A stretch of 64,000 nucleotides of DNA from Acidobacteriota bacterium (GTDB lineage Bacteria; Actinomycetota; Acidimicrobiia; Acidimicrobiales; Microtrichaceae), in contig QEUP01000010.1 in the NCBI GenBank assembly GCA_003577145.1, positions 183,549 through 247,548 of the forward strand. The letters run 5' to 3'. Below the pieces are notes generated by a model, which saw nothing but the letters and a program-made list of their open reading frames with translations, ran no database searches and was not told the DNA's origin. The position numbers were made by a program, and so were the translations under genes. Every line of letters begins with the position of its first letter. The stretch's first letter is position 1. This document shows positions 1-8,302 of this stretch, one piece after another.

Positions 1-1
1 C

Positions 2-667
2 GAGAGCAGCCTGGCTGTGGTCGATGAAGAAGGCCGGTTCGCCGGGCTGATCCCTCCACAGCGGATGCTCACGGTGCTACTCGAAGAGCACGACGAGGAC
101 ATCTCGCGCCTCGGCGGTGTCCTCCATCAGACCTCCCAGGCGCGGGAGGTCAGCGTCGAGCCCGTAGGCCGACGCTTCTGGCACCGTCTGCCGTGGCTGC
201 TGGTCGGGCTGGCCGGAGCGCTCGCCTCGGCGGGAATCGTGGCCTCCTACGAGGAGGCGCTCGCCGAGACGGTGATGCTCGGCTTCTTCCTGCCCGGCGT
301 GGTCTACATGGCCGACGCAGTGGGAACCCAGACCGAGGCGCTCGTCATCCGGGGGCTGTCGGTCGGGGTCTCGATCCGCGAGGTGCTGAGCCGCGAGGTG
401 CTCACGGGCGCGCTGATCGGTGCGGCGGTGACGGTGGCGTTCATACCGCTGTGCCTGCTCATCTGGGGAGAGCCGCAGGTCGCCCTGTCGGTCGGCTTGG
501 CGCTGTTCGCCGCCTGCTCGACCGCTACCGCAGTGGCTATCGCCTTGCCCTACGTGTTCTCCCGGCTGGGCCGGGACCCTGCCTTCGGATCGGGCCCGCT
601 GGCGACGGTCATCCAGGACCTGCTCTCGATCGTCATGTACTTCGTGATCGCCACCGCCATCATGTGA
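2..667 (+). CDS. mgtE: MgtE-type divalent cation transporter, C-terminal part (5' truncated)
   Basis: The frame is open from the window edge, so the N-terminal domain is missing. What remains starts in the end of a CBS domain (LAVVDEEGRFAGLIP), followed by a linker and about five hydrophobic segments. Two stretches match the MgtE pore domain: the ADAVGTQTEALVIRGL loop, corresponding to the family's GNAGTQ region, and DPAFGSGPLATVIQDLLS near the end, corresponding to the DPA-GP-TT-D motif. MgtE proteins are inner-membrane Mg2+ (sometimes Co2+) channels gated by their cytosolic N and CBS domains. The GNAGTQ loop reads ADAVGTQ here, so this is a divergent member and ion selectivity cannot be stated. 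The next gene converges from the other strand 27 bases downstream. Confidence 0.82.
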   Translation, partial: ESSLAVVDEEGRFAGLIPPQRMLTVLLEEHDEDISRLGGVLHQTSQAREVSVEPVGRRFWHRLPWLLVGLAGALASAGIVASYEEALAETVMLGFFLPGVVYMADAVGTQTEALVIRGLSVGVSIREVLSREVLTGALIGAAVTVAFIPLCLLIWGEPQVALSVGLALFAACSTATAVAIALPYVFSRLGRDPAFGSGPLATVIQDLLSIVMYFVIATAIM

Positions 668-694
668 GCCCTCCCAGGAGCCCTCCTCGCCTGC

Positions 695-2425
695 TCACCT
701 GCGGATCCGGGGGAAGCGGATCCGCATGGTCGTCGGTCCGCGGTTGGCCCAGGCGTGATAGGGCACCGTGGCCAGGCCGGTGACCGGTTCGACCGGCGGC
801 TCGGCGCCCAGCCGGTGATGCAGCGCCGCGGCGCTCGGCCCCACAACGCGACCGAACGCGCCGACCGGGGCCTGCCGGGGATCGACCACCAGGTCACGCA
901 GGTCCACCCCGCCCGCGTCCAGGCCCTCGACGCAGCGCACCACCGGGCCCCGCCGGAGGAACACCGTGCCGGCGGCACCTTCCACGCGCCTGTCGCTCTC
1001 CCACCACTCAGCGGCGACACCCAGATCGATACGACCGTCCGTCGGGAGCTCGATGTGCCCCGCGCCGCCCGCCCACCCGGGTACCCGGAGCCGCACCTGC
1101 CCACGGTCGGGCGAGCTGAGGACGTCCACCGCCACCACCCCTTCGTCGGGGTAGCCGCTTTGCAACGCCACATCCCAGCCGCCGCCGCGGATGCGGGCAG
1201 AGAGCGGCAGGTGGACGAGCAGGTCGCCGGAGTCGCTCAGCCCGGCGACGTGTTGGTCGACGGTTGCGAACATCCGGGCGAGGTTGGGTGGGCAGCACGC
1301 CACGTCGAACCACCGGTGCCGCCGCGTCGGGAACCACGACAACAGCATGCTCTGGCCGTACTCGAACGGCAGGGCCCACGGGTTGGACTCGGCGGCGACC
1401 TCCGCCACCGCATGGGGCTGGGAGTAGAACCAGGACTCGCCGTCAGCGCCAACCCCGCATGGCACCGCGTTGTACAGGAGTGTCTCGATCTGGTCGAGCG
1501 CCCGGGGGTCGGAGGTCAGATCCCAGACCCGCCGGCAGAACCGTACCGATGCGACTGCCGCGCAGCTCTCGGCGTAGGCCATGGCCTCGGGCAGCTCGTA
1601 GGGCTTGCCGACCGACTCGTCCAACCAGCGCCCTCCCACCGCGCCCGTCGGGTAGGAGCGCTGTTCGACGAGCGTGCAGAAGAGCCTCCGGACCGCCTCT
1701 TGCCACAGCGGGTCCCCGGTCGCATCGGCGACCTCGGCGATGCCGGTCGCCAGATACAGCGCCTTCACGGCGTGCCCTGCCAGGTCGACAGTCTGAAGCG
1801 ACAGCCCCGCCGCGTTGAGCTGGTGCTCGATGATCCAGCGGGCCTGGTCGAGATAGCGCTGCTCGCCGGTGCGCCTCGCCAGCCTTGCCAGGGCCAGCTC
1901 GGCCTCGGGATGCCCGTCGGTGCGTTCGTCGCGACCGGGCCCGAAGCTCTCGCACAGGTGATCAGCCCAGCGGCAGGCCAGCTCCAGCAGAACTGCTTCC
2001 CCCGTCACCGCCTGATGAGCGAGCGCGGCCTCGGTGAAGTGCCCGGCGCAGTACCACTCGTGGCTGGTGCTCAGGTCCCGGTAGCGCTCCTGTGAGCCGG
2101 GGCCGACGTCGTAGAAGGAGTTGAGGTAACCGTCCGGGCGGGCGGCGGCCTGCACCAGCTCGACCACCGGGTCGAGCAGATCCAGCCGGCCGACCCAAGC
2201 CGCTGCCTCCATCCACTTGTAGACATCGGAATCGGAGAACCACATACCCCGGCGCTCTCGGGGCGGGGCCCCCGGCAGCATCCGCCGGAAGGCATCCAGC
2301 GAGCCGGCCTCGTCGAACCGGTCCAGGATCACCGGCAGCGTGTGGTCCCTCAGCTGTTGCCGGCGCGGCGCCCAGAAACCGTCGGCGAGATCGACCGACA
2401 GCGGGCGGGTCTCGGTGTCAGGCAT
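695..2425 (-). CDS. Glycoside hydrolase family 127-like (DUF1680) protein
   Basis: A 576-residue cytosolic-looking protein without signal peptide, matching the DUF1680/GH127 family, whose characterised members are beta-L-arabinofuranosidases. The (alpha/alpha)6 barrel part is recognisable from the FWAPRRQQL start, SDVYKWMEAAA (about residue 66), PDGYLNSF (about 98) and GHAVKALYL (about 217). Zinc-site and catalytic residues known in the family appear present: a glutamate in YAESCA (E286) and the double cysteine of ACCPPNLAR (C377, C378). The C-terminal third is beta-rich. It stands alone, convergent with the MgtE gene. The TetR gene starts 745 bases further on the same strand. The arabinosidase substrate is a family-level guess; DUF1680 members act on several plant glycans. 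Confidence 0.85.
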   Translation of the reverse strand: MPDTETRPLSVDLADGFWAPRRQQLRDHTLPVILDRFDEAGSLDAFRRMLPGAPPRERRGMWFSDSDVYKWMEAAAWVGRLDLLDPVVELVQAAARPDGYLNSFYDVGPGSQERYRDLSTSHEWYCAGHFTEAALAHQAVTGEAVLLELACRWADHLCESFGPGRDERTDGHPEAELALARLARRTGEQRYLDQARWIIEHQLNAAGLSLQTVDLAGHAVKALYLATGIAEVADATGDPLWQEAVRRLFCTLVEQRSYPTGAVGGRWLDESVGKPYELPEAMAYAESCAAVASVRFCRRVWDLTSDPRALDQIETLLYNAVPCGVGADGESWFYSQPHAVAEVAAESNPWALPFEYGQSMLLSWFPTRRHRWFDVACCPPNLARMFATVDQHVAGLSDSGDLLVHLPLSARIRGGGWDVALQSGYPDEGVVAVDVLSSPDRGQVRLRVPGWAGGAGHIELPTDGRIDLGVAAEWWESDRRVEGAAGTVFLRRGPVVRCVEGLDAGGVDLRDLVVDPRQAPVGAFGRVVGPSAAALHHRLGAEPPVEPVTGLATVPYHAWANRGPTTMRIRFPRIRR

Positions 2426-2483
2426 GACTCAAGTGTGTCGCACCGCTTTCAGTCGCGACGGATCGGCGCCTCCTGGCGGCCCA

Positions 2484-3170
2484 CTATTCCAACGCCTCGA
2501 ATGGAGGCGAGGCTCCGGTTATGAAGTCGACCACGAGGAGGAGGGTGCGGGCGATCTCCTCGTCGCTCACCGATTCGGGATCCAGGGCACGCTCGGCTGC
2601 GGCGGCGGCAATGACACCGACGCACAGGCGTGCCAGATCTCGTGCCGGCAGCGGTGGTTCGACTCCGGCGGCTTCGCAGCGGTTCTGCAGCACCCGGGCG
2701 ACCGCCGTCATCGGCTTCTGGCCCGCTACGACGAGGCGCTCCCGCAGCTCCGGGTTGCGGAAGGCGAACAGCTCGAACTCCTGGAACAGCGCCCACTCGC
2801 TCGGGGTGGGCATCAGCCTGCTCGAGACCTCTCTGAGAGCCTGCAGTCGCTCGGAGCGGTCGGCGGCGGGATCGAGAGCGCCGAAGAACTCGCTGACCAT
2901 CGCCTGCTGCCGATGCTCGACAAGAGCCATGAACAGGCCTTCCTTGCCGCCGAAGTTGGAGTAGATGGCGCCTCGCGTGAACCCCGCGGCCTCGGCGATC
3001 TCGTCGAGGGAGGCGGCGTGGTAGCCCTTGGCGGCGAACACCGCCGCCGCCGATTCCAGCAGGTAGGCACGCGTCTGCTCGCGCCGCATCTCGGGCGTCA
3101 GGCGCCGGATCGCTCCTGCTGCGCCCACCGGATCGGCGATAGCTCGCTGCGTCACGCTTTCCTCGACCAT
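2484..3170 (-). CDS. TetR/AcrR-family transcriptional regulator (likely represses the adjacent ABC exporter)
   Basis: A 228-residue TetR-type repressor. The N-terminal DNA-binding domain is typical: TRAYLLESAAAVFAAKGYH (about residues 33-51), then LDEIAEAAGFTRGAIYSNFG (about 54-73), the helix-turn-helix and its YxxFG ending. The C-terminal half is the variable ligand-binding and dimerisation domain and gives no clue to the inducer. It is divergent from the ABC ATPase gene at 3246, and the 75-base gap carries two good inverted repeats, the classical arrangement of a self-regulated repressor controlling an efflux or export system. The overlapping open frame 2449..3174 on the same strand is a shadow. 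Confidence 0.87.
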   Translation of the reverse strand: MVEESVTQRAIADPVGAAGAIRRLTPEMRREQTRAYLLESAAAVFAAKGYHAASLDEIAEAAGFTRGAIYSNFGGKEGLFMALVEHRQQAMVSEFFGALDPAADRSERLQALREVSSRLMPTPSEWALFQEFELFAFRNPELRERLVVAGQKPMTAVARVLQNRCEAAGVEPPLPARDLARLCVGVIAAAAAERALDPESVSDEEIARTLLLVVDFITGASPPFEALE

Positions 3171-3194
3171 TCACTTGATACTATCGGGGCTTTC

Positions 3195-3231
3195 TGATAC
3201 ATCAATGTATCAAGGATACGCAGGAGTATCC
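3195..3231. promoter_or_regulatory. Two operator-like inverted repeats between tetR and the ABC exporter
   Basis: The first is a perfect 18-bp palindrome, TGATACATCAATGTATCA (3195-3212). Directly after it comes GGATAC-N6-GTATCC (3214-3231), sharing the GATAC/GTATC core. A further TGATAC half-site lies at 3176-3181. The second repeat ends just before the ribosome-binding site AGGAGGGGG of the ATPase gene. The position, symmetry and shared core suggest TetR binding sites controlling both divergent genes. This is inference from sequence symmetry. Confidence 0.6.
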
Positions 3232-3245
3232 AGGAGGGGGTAGCG

Positions 3246-3923
3246 GTGCCCGTGGTCGAGGTCCAAGACGTGGTCAAGGAGTACGAGCGGGGAGGGCAGC
3301 CGCTGCTGGCCCTCGACGGCGTGTCCTTGTCGATCGAAAGCGGGACGTTCGTGTCGATAACCGGCCCCAGCGGCGCGGGCAAGAGCAGCCTGTTGCACCT
3401 GCTCGGCGGCCTCGACCGCGCCACCCGCGGCTCGGTCCGCGTGGACCACGCCGAGTTGCAGGAGCTGAGCGACGATGCCCTGACAGCGTTTCGCCGGCAG
3501 CGCCTCGGGTTCGTGTTCCAGTTCTTCAACCTGTTGCCCACGCTCTCGGCGTGGCAGAACGTTGCTCTGCCCCGCCTGCTCGACGGCGTGCCGCTGCGAC
3601 GCACGCGAGCCCGGGCAGTGGAGCTGCTCGAGCAGATGGGCCTCGCAGACCGCGTGGCGCACCGCCCCGCCGAGCTGTCCGGCGGCGAGTTGCAGCGGGT
3701 GGCCATCGCCCGAGCCATGGTCGCCGACCCGGTGCTGATCCTCGCTGACGAGCCCACCGGCAACCTCGATTCGGTTACCGGCCACGGGGTGCTGTCCCGG
3801 TTGAAGGGTTGCGCCGCCGACGGCCGCACCGTGGTGATGGTCACCCACGACGCCTCCGCCGCGGCCTTCGGCGACCGGACAGTCGAGTTGCGCGACGGCC
3901 GCATCCTCGCCGATCGGACCTAG
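3246..3923 (+). CDS. ABC exporter ATP-binding protein (LolD/MacB type)
   Basis: A 225-residue ATPase with all hallmarks: Walker A GPSGAGKSS (40-48), Q-loop in FVFQFFNLLPTLSAWQNVAL, signature LSGGELQRVAIARAM, Walker B VLILADEPTGNLD and H-loop VTHD. The NLLPTLSAWQNV segment and the ADEPTGNLD box are typical of the MacB/LolD/FtsE branch, which powers mechanotransmission permeases instead of conventional channels. The start is GTG at 3246 with a strong ribosome-binding site (AGGAGG, 3232-3237). The permease gene begins immediately after the stop codon, so the two are translationally linked. Probably controlled by the divergent TetR. The exported substrate is unknown. Confidence 0.94.
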   Translation: MPVVEVQDVVKEYERGGQPLLALDGVSLSIESGTFVSITGPSGAGKSSLLHLLGGLDRATRGSVRVDHAELQELSDDALTAFRRQRLGFVFQFFNLLPTLSAWQNVALPRLLDGVPLRRTRARAVELLEQMGLADRVAHRPAELSGGELQRVAIARAMVADPVLILADEPTGNLDSVTGHGVLSRLKGCAADGRTVVMVTHDASAAAFGDRTVELRDGRILADRT

Positions 3924-6443
3924 ATGCGGGGGTTCTGGCGTCTCCACGCCCGCCGCTTCGTGGATCACCCCCTCCGCACGGTCCTCACCGCCAGCGGGAT
4001 CGTGGCCGCTGCGGCGCTGCTGGTCGCCGTTCTGTGCCTGACCGCTTCGATCACCGGCTCGGTCACCAGAGCCGCCACCGTCACCGGGACCGCCGACCTG
4101 CAGGTGAGCGGGCTGACCTCAGCAGGTGTCGACGAAGGCCTGCTGGGCGAAGTCGAACAGGTCACCGGAGTAGAGGCAGCGGTCCCGTTCGTGCAGGCTT
4201 CCGTCACAGTCTCTGGATCGCAGGCTGTGCTGTTGGGACTCGACGACCGGGCCGCCGCTCTGGCCGATCACGATGACCCCACTACCGCTGATCTGCTCGC
4301 GGCCGCCAGCTCCGACGGTCCCGTCCCGGGCGGCATCGTCATCAGCTCCGCGCTGGCCGACCGGGTCGGGGTGAACGTCGGCGCGGAGGTGCAGATCTCC
4401 ACCGACGGCTCGGAGGCGGACGCACCCGTGCTCGCCGTTGTCGACGAGGGAATGCTGCCGGGCGGCGCAGCAACAGTGGTGGCCCAGCTCGACTACGCCG
4501 CAACCCTGACAGGCCGTCCTGACCGCCTGGACGGCATCGCCTTGGTCGCCGAGGCCGGCACCGACATCGATGGTCTGGAGAAACGGATCCTCGACACAGT
4601 GGACGGCCGAGCAGCGGTGGGTTCGCCGCACCAGCTGGCCGAGCAGGCCGCCGCGTCAGCTGAAGTCCTGCGGACGGGACTGCTGCTCGTGGCGATCATC
4701 GCCTTGCTGGTGGCCGCGTTCGTGGTGTTCAACACCGTCAGCATGGCGGCTCTGGAGCGTCGCCGCGAGCTGGCCACCTTGCGGGCGTTGGGGGCGCGCC
4801 GCCGGCCGCTGCTCGTCGGCTTCGTCGCCTCGGCCGGGGTGTTGGGGATGGCGGCGGCGTCGGTGGGCGCCGTCCTCGGCATAGGCATCGCCCGTCACCT
4901 CGTGGCCGGGATCGCCGCGCAGGTCGTCGGTTCGTTCGGGTTCCGGGTGTCCTTCGTCCTCCCTTGGTACTCGATCCCGCTCACCATCGTGGTGGGCGGT
5001 GGCGTCGCCGCCGCAGCAGCGTTCCTACCTGGCCGTGCTGCTGTGGACGTGGCTCCGGTCGTGGCCATGCGGCCCGAAGGGTTGCTCGAGACAGGGACCG
5101 GCGACCGCACGGTGTGGCCGGCCGCGGTGAGCGGCCTCGCCGCCGCGGTAACAGGGCTGATCCTGGCGTTCGCAGTCGGCCGCCGCGCGGCCGTCGTCTC
5201 AGTGGCGTTGTTCTGGGGTGGGAGCACCGTCGCGCTGTTCAGCTTCGCTGCGCCTCTGGCCCGCTCAGCAGCACGGCTCACCGCCCACCTCGAGGTGGCG
5301 GGTCAACTCGCGTCGGTCGAGCTGCGGGGCGCGCCGCGGCGTGCGGTGGCCACCGCGGCGGCAGTCGCAGCGGCGGTGGCCCTGGCCGTGGCCCAATCGG
5401 GAACCGAGCGAAACGTCGACACTGCGCTCGAGTCGGCCTACGGTCAGCTGGCTGCCACCGAGCTGGTCGTCGCCGGCTCGGGATCCAGCGCCGCCAACGC
5501 CTTCACCGGTGGGCCGCTGCTGCCCCAATCGTTGGCCGCCGACATCGCCGCTCTTCCGGATGTTGCCGCTGCCGGCAGCGGCCACGACACCTTCATGACC
5601 CTGGGCAGCGACCGCGTACGCCTGCGCGGCGTCGAGCAGCACAGCGCCCAGCCGGCCTGGCAGCTCGCAGCAGGATCGGTGCGAGAGGAGGTCCAAGCCG
5701 GCGAAGCTGTGATACTCACCTCACGCCTCGCCTCGGACCGGGGGTTGGAGGCGGGCGACTGGCTCACGCTCCCCACCTCGAGCGGTGAGCACCGTCTGCG
5801 GGTCGGGGCGGTGGTCGACACCTTCGGCTGGGCGCAGGGCGACGTGATCCTCTCTCTCGACCGCCTCCACGACTGGTTCGGGCTCTCCGGCCTCACCAGG
5901 GTGGAGGTGAGCCTCGCCGACGGCGGCCAGGTGTCGGCTCTGCGGGAGCAGATCGAGTCGCTCATCGATCGGTCCGGCGCTTCGGCCCGCCTGCTCACCG
6001 GCGCCGAAGCAGTCGAAGAGGCCAGCGGACCCGTCCGGCAGGTGGCCGCGACCTTCGACGCCCTGCGACTCATCATCATCGCCACCGCCGGATTGGCGCT
6101 GTTCAACACCATGACCATCGCGGTCGTGCAGCGCCGCCGCGAGCTCGGCCTGCTGCGCGCCGTCGGCACCAGCCGTCGCCGCTTGCGCAACTCCGTTCTC
6201 GCCGAGGGCGTGGCACTCGGCGCCCTCGGTGTCGTGGTCGGCCTCCTCCTGGGAGTCGGTGGTCACTACCTCGTCGTCCTCGGCACACAGCAGGCGGCAG
6301 GTATTCCCGTGGTGTTCCGCTTCGAACCGCTGGTGCTCGGCATCGCTGCGGTCTTCGCGCTGCTCGTCACAGTTGCGGGCTGTTTGGGACCGGCGTGGCG
6401 GGCCGGTCGCCTCGATGTGCTCGAAGCGGTCGGCTACGAGTGA
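3924..6443 (+). CDS. FtsX/MacB-family ABC transporter permease
   Basis: An 839-residue membrane protein. It has an N-terminal anchor helix, a large extracytoplasmic domain (about residues 45-240), an FtsX-type helix bundle with the signature RRRELATLRALGARRR (about 282), further helices, a second extracytoplasmic domain (about 490-690) and a second FtsX bundle with RRRELGLLRAVGTSRRR (about 735). The duplicated eight-to-ten-helix layout is usual for actinobacterial stand-alone permeases of this family, paired with a MacB-type ATPase. The ATG abuts the TAG of the ATPase gene. Such systems export lipids, peptides or antibiotics, or work on envelope stress; which applies here is not visible. No HlyD-type adaptor gene is nearby, as expected without a classical outer membrane. 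Confidence 0.92.
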   Translation: MRGFWRLHARRFVDHPLRTVLTASGIVAAAALLVAVLCLTASITGSVTRAATVTGTADLQVSGLTSAGVDEGLLGEVEQVTGVEAAVPFVQASVTVSGSQAVLLGLDDRAAALADHDDPTTADLLAAASSDGPVPGGIVISSALADRVGVNVGAEVQISTDGSEADAPVLAVVDEGMLPGGAATVVAQLDYAATLTGRPDRLDGIALVAEAGTDIDGLEKRILDTVDGRAAVGSPHQLAEQAAASAEVLRTGLLLVAIIALLVAAFVVFNTVSMAALERRRELATLRALGARRRPLLVGFVASAGVLGMAAASVGAVLGIGIARHLVAGIAAQVVGSFGFRVSFVLPWYSIPLTIVVGGGVAAAAAFLPGRAAVDVAPVVAMRPEGLLETGTGDRTVWPAAVSGLAAAVTGLILAFAVGRRAAVVSVALFWGGSTVALFSFAAPLARSAARLTAHLEVAGQLASVELRGAPRRAVATAAAVAAAVALAVAQSGTERNVDTALESAYGQLAATELVVAGSGSSAANAFTGGPLLPQSLAADIAALPDVAAAGSGHDTFMTLGSDRVRLRGVEQHSAQPAWQLAAGSVREEVQAGEAVILTSRLASDRGLEAGDWLTLPTSSGEHRLRVGAVVDTFGWAQGDVILSLDRLHDWFGLSGLTRVEVSLADGGQVSALREQIESLIDRSGASARLLTGAEAVEEASGPVRQVAATFDALRLIIIATAGLALFNTMTIAVVQRRRELGLLRAVGTSRRRLRNSVLAEGVALGALGVVVGLLLGVGGHYLVVLGTQQAAGIPVVFRFEPLVLGIAAVFALLVTVAGCLGPAWRAGRLDVLEAVGYE

Positions 6444-6476
6444 GGCGGAACCTAGCCGGACGTGTTGCCCAACAGA

Positions 6477-6824
6477 TCATCGCAGGGAGCGGAAGCGGAG
6501 ACCGCGCACCTGCTCGAAGTCGCGTCTGTTTCGGGTCGCAATGGCGAGCCCGCGTTCGAGGGCGGTCGCGGCAATGAGCGCGTCGGGCAGACGAACCCCC
6601 GTCTCCCGCCGGATGCGTCCGGCGCGTTCGGCTACCGCTCGATCGACCGAGACCTCCCTCAACGGCCCAAGCAGCTGGTTCACGACCTGCGTTGCCATGG
6701 TTCCAGCAAACAGCTCGGCACGCGTCATGACCGAGTAGTGCAACCGGTGCTGGCCCGCTCTCAGCTCGATCGCTCCCCGCAGATGATCTACGAAGACATC
6801 GGTGTCGACGAGGACGTCAGCCAC
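6477..6824 (-). CDS. vapC: VapC-type PIN-domain toxin (ribonuclease)
   Basis: The start is GTG at 6824, overlapping the antitoxin stop codon (GTGGCTGA). This gives 115 residues, normal for VapC; the frame is open further upstream but that part lies inside the antitoxin gene. Acidic residues of the PIN active site are visible: VDTDVFVDHL (D7, D9 region), the glutamate of TRAELFAG, the aspartate of RLPDALIAATAL and the final aspartate in NRRDFEQV. VapC enzymes cut RNA, often tRNA, with Mg2+ when freed from VapB. The toxin-after-antitoxin order and overlapping codons are standard for this module. Confidence 0.86.
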   Translation of the reverse strand: MADVLVDTDVFVDHLRGAIELRAGQHRLHYSVMTRAELFAGTMATQVVNQLLGPLREVSVDRAVAERAGRIRRETGVRLPDALIAATALERGLAIATRNRRDFEQVRGLRFRSLR

Positions 6825-7035
6825 GGTCCCATTCGTCGCGTGACGGGACGCACACGTCGCGGTCGGCACCAAAGGTGGCGGCGAGAACAGCCGATGGATC
6901 TGCCTCCTCGGCGAGATACTCGTCGAGCGCCGCCCGGATGACCTCGGCCATCGTCACGCCACGGGCACGGGCGACCCGGTCGATCTTCTGCCTCTGCTCC
7001 TCGGTGAGGTATACCTGTGTTCTCGTGGCTGCCAT
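6817..7035 (-). CDS. vapB: VapB-type ribbon-helix-helix antitoxin
   Basis: A 72-residue protein beginning TRTQVYLTEEQRQKIDRVA, a short beta strand followed by two helices: the ribbon-helix-helix fold of DNA-binding antitoxins. The second helix, VTMAEVIRAALDEYLAE, is typical. The acidic C-terminal tail (about residues 45-72) would be the part that wraps the PIN toxin. The stop codon overlaps the vapC start. The gene is divergent from the M19 peptidase gene, with 79 bases between them. It is expected to repress its own promoter together with VapC. Confidence 0.82.
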   Translation of the reverse strand: MAATRTQVYLTEEQRQKIDRVARARGVTMAEVIRAALDEYLAEEADPSAVLAATFGADRDVCVPSRDEWDRG

Positions 7036-7053
7036 ACAGCATCAATATACAGC
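7034..7053. promoter_or_regulatory. Candidate VapB operator (direct repeat at the vapB start)
   Basis: ATACAGC occurs at 7034-7040 and again at 7047-7053, 13 bases apart, in an AT-rich patch overlapping and preceding the vapB start codon. Ribbon-helix-helix antitoxins bind short repeats spaced about one helical turn apart, so this is a plausible autoregulatory site. The evidence is only the repeat and its position. Confidence 0.35.
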
Positions 7054-7114
7054 ACTCGATGAGAGCCGGCCCAAGTCGGGGTCCCGGGTGCCGGCACGAT
7101 AACGTCCCGCGGTC

Positions 7115-8176
7115 ATGGGCCCGACACAGACCGACACCAGCGATGCTGCCGCCTGGGCGAGCGCCCTCGACGTCCCCGAGGAGGCGGTGGAGCTGTACCG
7201 GCGGTGCGACGTCATCGACCTGCACATCGACTCGTTCATCTGGAGCCGCATCCTCGGCTACGACCTGCGCGCCCGACACCGCTGGACCCCTACGGGCCGC
7301 CGCTACCTCGGCCAGGTGGACATCCCCCGGGCTCTCGACGCAAACCTCACTGGGGGCATGTGGTCGATCACCACCAACCCCTTCCGGCCCGCGTCGGCGC
7401 GGCGCAGAGCGTTCACGAAGAACCTCACCCGCTTGAAGTCGGTGCTCGACAGCGACGACCGGGTGAGCCGCGTGCGCAACGTCGCCGAGTACCGAGCGGC
7501 ACGGGCCGAGGGAAGGCACGGCGCGTTCATCGCCATCCAGGGAGGCAACGCCCTGTCCGCGGTGAGCGACCTCGATCTGTGTCAAGGCGACGTCGTGCGC
7601 ATCACGCTCGTGCACATGACCACCTCCGCCTGGGGCGAGACCAGCTCACCTTTCAACCGGCTGAGCCGTATCCGCGGCCTCACGGACCTGGGCCGGGAGT
7701 TCGTGACGGGCTGCAACGAGAAGCGGATACTCGTCGACCTCGCCCACATCAGCCCCCAGGGGTTCTGGGACGCGGTGGAGGTCCACGACCCCTCCCAGCC
7801 GCTGATCGTGACCCACACCGGGGTCAACGCAGTGAAGCAGATCTGGCGGAACCTCGACGACGACCAGATCCGGGCCGTGGCCGACAGCGGCGGCTGCGTC
7901 GGGGTGATCCTCCACGAGCTGTTCCTGGGCGGAGACCCGCCCACAGTGGAGGACTTCGCCGATCACGTCGAGCATCTCGCCAACGTCGGCGGCGCAGACC
8001 TACCCGCGATCGGGACCGATCTGGACGGGATGGTGACACCGCCGAGCGATCTTCGTGGCCATGCCCACCTGCCCCGGCTGGTGGCGGTGCTGCTGAGGCG
8101 GGGTTGGGACACCGATCGCATCCGCAAGGTGCTGGCGGGGAACGCCTTGAGGACCATCTCGGCCCTGCGGGGCTGA
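7115..8176 (+). CDS. Peptidase M19 (membrane dipeptidase-like) family protein
   Basis: A 353-residue protein of the renal-dipeptidase (M19) family, a TIM-barrel metalloenzyme with two zinc ions. Family ligands are recognisable: VIDLHIDS (H37, D39), VDLAHIS (H211), VTHTGVNA (H234) and IGTDLDGM (D302, D304). The position that normally carries the zinc-bridging glutamate reads AIQGGNAL, with glutamine 142 in its place and asparagine where the usual following histidine stands. Activity as a classical dipeptidase is therefore uncertain; it may use another metal arrangement or substrate. No signal peptide, so it is probably cytoplasmic. It stands between the VapBC module and the HNH gene and shows no operon link. 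Confidence 0.8.
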   Translation: MGPTQTDTSDAAAWASALDVPEEAVELYRRCDVIDLHIDSFIWSRILGYDLRARHRWTPTGRRYLGQVDIPRALDANLTGGMWSITTNPFRPASARRRAFTKNLTRLKSVLDSDDRVSRVRNVAEYRAARAEGRHGAFIAIQGGNALSAVSDLDLCQGDVVRITLVHMTTSAWGETSSPFNRLSRIRGLTDLGREFVTGCNEKRILVDLAHISPQGFWDAVEVHDPSQPLIVTHTGVNAVKQIWRNLDDDQIRAVADSGGCVGVILHELFLGGDPPTVEDFADHVEHLANVGGADLPAIGTDLDGMVTPPSDLRGHAHLPRLVAVLLRRGWDTDRIRKVLAGNALRTISALRG

Positions 8177-8241
8177 AGCCGGGGTGGTGCGGGCTCGGCC
8201 CTCGGATGGCGGATTGACTGTCACAGGTGTTCGTTAGGCTA

Positions 8242-8255
8242 CGAGCACGAGTTCG
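8242..8255. promoter_or_regulatory. Candidate LexA (SOS) box upstream of the HNH gene
   Basis: Read on the minus strand this is CGAACTCGTGCTCG, one base from the actinobacterial LexA consensus CGAAC-N4-GTTCG. It lies 47 bases before the HNH gene start, in promoter position. Some 13E12-repeat (DUF222/HNH) genes in mycobacteria are SOS-regulated, which makes the match more credible. Function is inferred only. Confidence 0.4.
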
Positions 8256-8302
8256 AATGGCGGACTCGACCGATCCGCAACGACTGTCGGTCAAGGAGGC
8301 GC

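Noticed and set aside
6872..6872. Upstream ATG giving VapC 16 extra residues
   Set aside because: It lies inside the antitoxin gene; the GTG at 6824 overlapping the antitoxin stop is the usual arrangement and gives the usual VapC N-terminus.
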